Source of the DNA: Acidimicrobiaceae bacterium
GTDB lineage: Bacteria > Actinomycetota > Acidimicrobiia > Acidimicrobiales > RAAP-2
Direction: 5' to 3'
DNA length: 14,144 nucleotides
Assembly (NCBI GenBank): GCA_003164275.1
Contig: PLSY01000359.1
Coordinates: 1-14,144, forward strand
Part shown: in pieces, positions 12,855 through 14,144 of the stretch
Numbering within the stretch: position 1 is the stretch's first letter
How the letters are laid out: each line of letters opens with the position of its first letter
Program-made: the position numbers and the translations under genes
The notes under the pieces: model-generated
The model's database searches: none
Seen by the model: the letters and a program-made list of their open reading frames with translations, nothing else
Told to the model about the DNA's origin: nothing

Positions 12855-14144
12855 CCCCGGCCGGCGCCGTCCCCTCCGACGCGGGCGTCGCCCGGTTCGC
12901 CTCGATGGCCGAGAAACACCGCATCGTGCCCGTGTGGCGGGAGCTGGTGGCCGACACCATCACGCCGGTGTCCACCTTCTTGCAGATCGTGGGCGACGGC
13001 TCCGGCTTCCTCCTCGAGTCAGTGGAGGGAGGGGAGCGTTGGGGCCGGTACTCGTTCGTCGGCCGCAACCCGCTCGCCACCATCACCGCCAGGGGTTCGC
13101 AGGTCTCGACGTCGGGCGTCCTCGATCTCGATGCCGCCACGAACGAGGGCGTCAGCGGGGGGGCCGGGGTGCTGAAGGCCCTCGAGTCCATCCTGGAAGC
13201 CTTCGACTCGCCCGACCTCCCCGACCTCCCGCCGCTCCATGCCGGATTGGTCGGGTACCTCGGCTACGACGTGGTGCGCGAGGTCGAGCACCTGCCCGAT
13301 GTGCCGTTCGACGACCTCGGCCAGCCCGATGCCCTGCTGGCCGTCATCGGCCAACTGGCCGCCTTCGATCACTGGCGTCAGCGGGTGGTACTGATCGACA
13401 ACGTGGTGGTGGACCCGGGATGGGACAGCGCCGCCCTTGGTGCCGCTTACGAGGCCGCCCTCGGCCGGCTCGATGAGCTGGCCCGTGACTGCTTCCGTCC
13501 CCACACAGAGGAGCCAAGACCCCTCCCCGAGAGGATCCCGCTCCCCGAGGACGTGACCCGGACGATGTCCGACGGTCTCTACGAGGACGCCGTGCGCGCC
13601 GCCAAAGAGCACGTGACCGCCGGGGATGTCTTCCAAGTGGTCCTGTCCCAGCGCTTCGACCTCGATTCGCTCGGGGTCGAGCCGTTCAACGTCTACCGGG
13701 TGCTCCGCCTGGTCAACCCCAGCCCCTACCTGTACTTCCTACGCTTCCCCGAGGTGACCGTGGTCGGCGCCTCGCCCGAGCCCATGGTCCGCCTCCGTGA
13801 GGGCACGGTCATCTCCCGGCCCATTGCCGGCTCCCGGCCCCGGGGGACGACGCCCGAGGACGACCTGCGACTCGAGGCCGAGCTGGTGGAGGACCCGAAA
13901 GAAGTGTCAGAGCACGTCATGCTGATCGACCTGGCCCGCAACGACGTAGGCCGGGTGGTGTCGTTCGGCACCGAGGTGGTCGACGAGATGATGGTGGTCG
14001 AGCGCTATAGCCACATCATGCACTTGACCTCGCAGGTCTCGGGGCGACTGGCCCCGGGCCGTGGGCCGATCGACGTCCTCCGGGCCACCTTGCCGGCCGG
14101 GACCCTCTCCGGGGCGCCAAAGGTCCGGGCCATGGAGATCATCG
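12851..14144 (+). CDS. trpE: Anthranilate synthase component I (3' end beyond window)
   Basis: Makes anthranilate from chorismate, the first step of tryptophan synthesis, with ammonia from TrpG. 431 codons are present and the frame is open at the window edge; about 60-90 more residues are expected. Marks: PVSTFLQI at 39-46 and [20 protein letters not shown] at 53-72, where LLES is the tryptophan feedback site; [11 protein letters not shown] at 130-140; [11 protein letters not shown] at 259-269; SPYLYFLRF at 291-299; [10 protein letters not shown] at 306-315; [16 protein letters not shown] at 323-338; [14 protein letters not shown] at 356-369; [15 protein letters not shown] at 384-398; and [14 protein letters not shown] at 418-431. 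RPIAGS replaces the commoner RPIAGT, a mild change. The ATG overlaps the hisI stop (ATGA). Confidence 0.95.
   Translation, partial: MTPAGAVPSDAGVARFASMAEKHRIVPVWRELVADTITPVSTFLQIVGDGSGFLLESVEGGERWGRYSFVGRNPLATITARGSQVSTSGVLDLDAATNEGVSGGAGVLKALESILEAFDSPDLPDLPPLHAGLVGYLGYDVVREVEHLPDVPFDDLGQPDALLAVIGQLAAFDHWRQRVVLIDNVVVDPGWDSAALGAAYEAALGRLDELARDCFRPHTEEPRPLPERIPLPEDVTRTMSDGLYEDAVRAAKEHVTAGDVFQVVLSQRFDLDSLGVEPFNVYRVLRLVNPSPYLYFLRFPEVTVVGASPEPMVRLREGTVISRPIAGSRPRGTTPEDDLRLEAELVEDPKEVSEHVMLIDLARNDVGRVVSFGTEVVDEMMVVERYSHIMHLTSQVSGRLAPGRGPIDVLRATLPAGTLSGAPKVRAMEII

Overview
The window is a GC-rich, densely packed stretch of chromosomal core metabolism from an actinomycetote. Three things point there: a complete mycothiol synthase gene (mycothiol is an actinobacterial thiol), menaquinone genes as the quinone pathway, and gene starts that sit directly behind TAnnnT -10 boxes, as in leaderless actinobacterial transcripts. 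Acidimicrobiia are a plausible class, but that is an impression from protein style, not a test. I saw no tRNA, rRNA, CRISPR array, insertion sequence or phage gene.

Layout. (1) Positions 21-3006, minus strand: a translationally coupled unit merR-menG-menF, a MerR-type regulator followed by demethylmenaquinone methyltransferase and isochorismate synthase, each joined by an ATGA overlap. (2) 3081-3536, minus: a MaoC-type (R)-hydratase, upstream of merR with its own promoter. (3) 3659-4354, plus: a VIT1/CCC1-family Fe/Mn transporter, divergent from the hydratase. (4) 4437-5393, minus: mshD. It is divergent from (5) 5430-6104, plus: endonuclease III, with two back-to-back promoters in 36 bp. (6) 6105-6437: a gene-free stretch with three inverted repeats between convergent genes. 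(7) 6438-6635, minus: an unrecognised 65-residue protein. (8) 6729-11951, plus: the histidine operon hisD-hisC-hisB-hisH-hisA-hisF, almost all junctions overlapping. (9) 12014-12382, plus: a divergent GroES-like protein with its own leaderless promoter, then hisI (12465-12854) and the start of trpE (12851 to the window end), joined by ATGA.

How they work together. The his block supplies most of the path from PRPP to histidine: HisI, HisA, HisH/HisF, HisB, HisC and HisD are present. HisG, HisE and a histidinol-phosphate phosphatase are not in the window. hisI is coupled to trpE, so one late histidine-operon step and the first committed tryptophan step share a transcript. menF and menG act at the first and last steps of menaquinone synthesis and are translated from the same message as their neighbouring regulator.

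The most interesting non-obvious signals are the near-constant 6-nt spacing between TAnnnT boxes and start codons, the tandem-HTH MerR protein coupled to quinone genes with a dyad in its own promoter, the structured 3' region at 6170-6340, a 15-codon frame that bridges hisB and hisH with stop/start overlaps at both ends, and the GroES-like gene inside a his/trp cluster. I found no convincing new multi-gene defence or mobile system.
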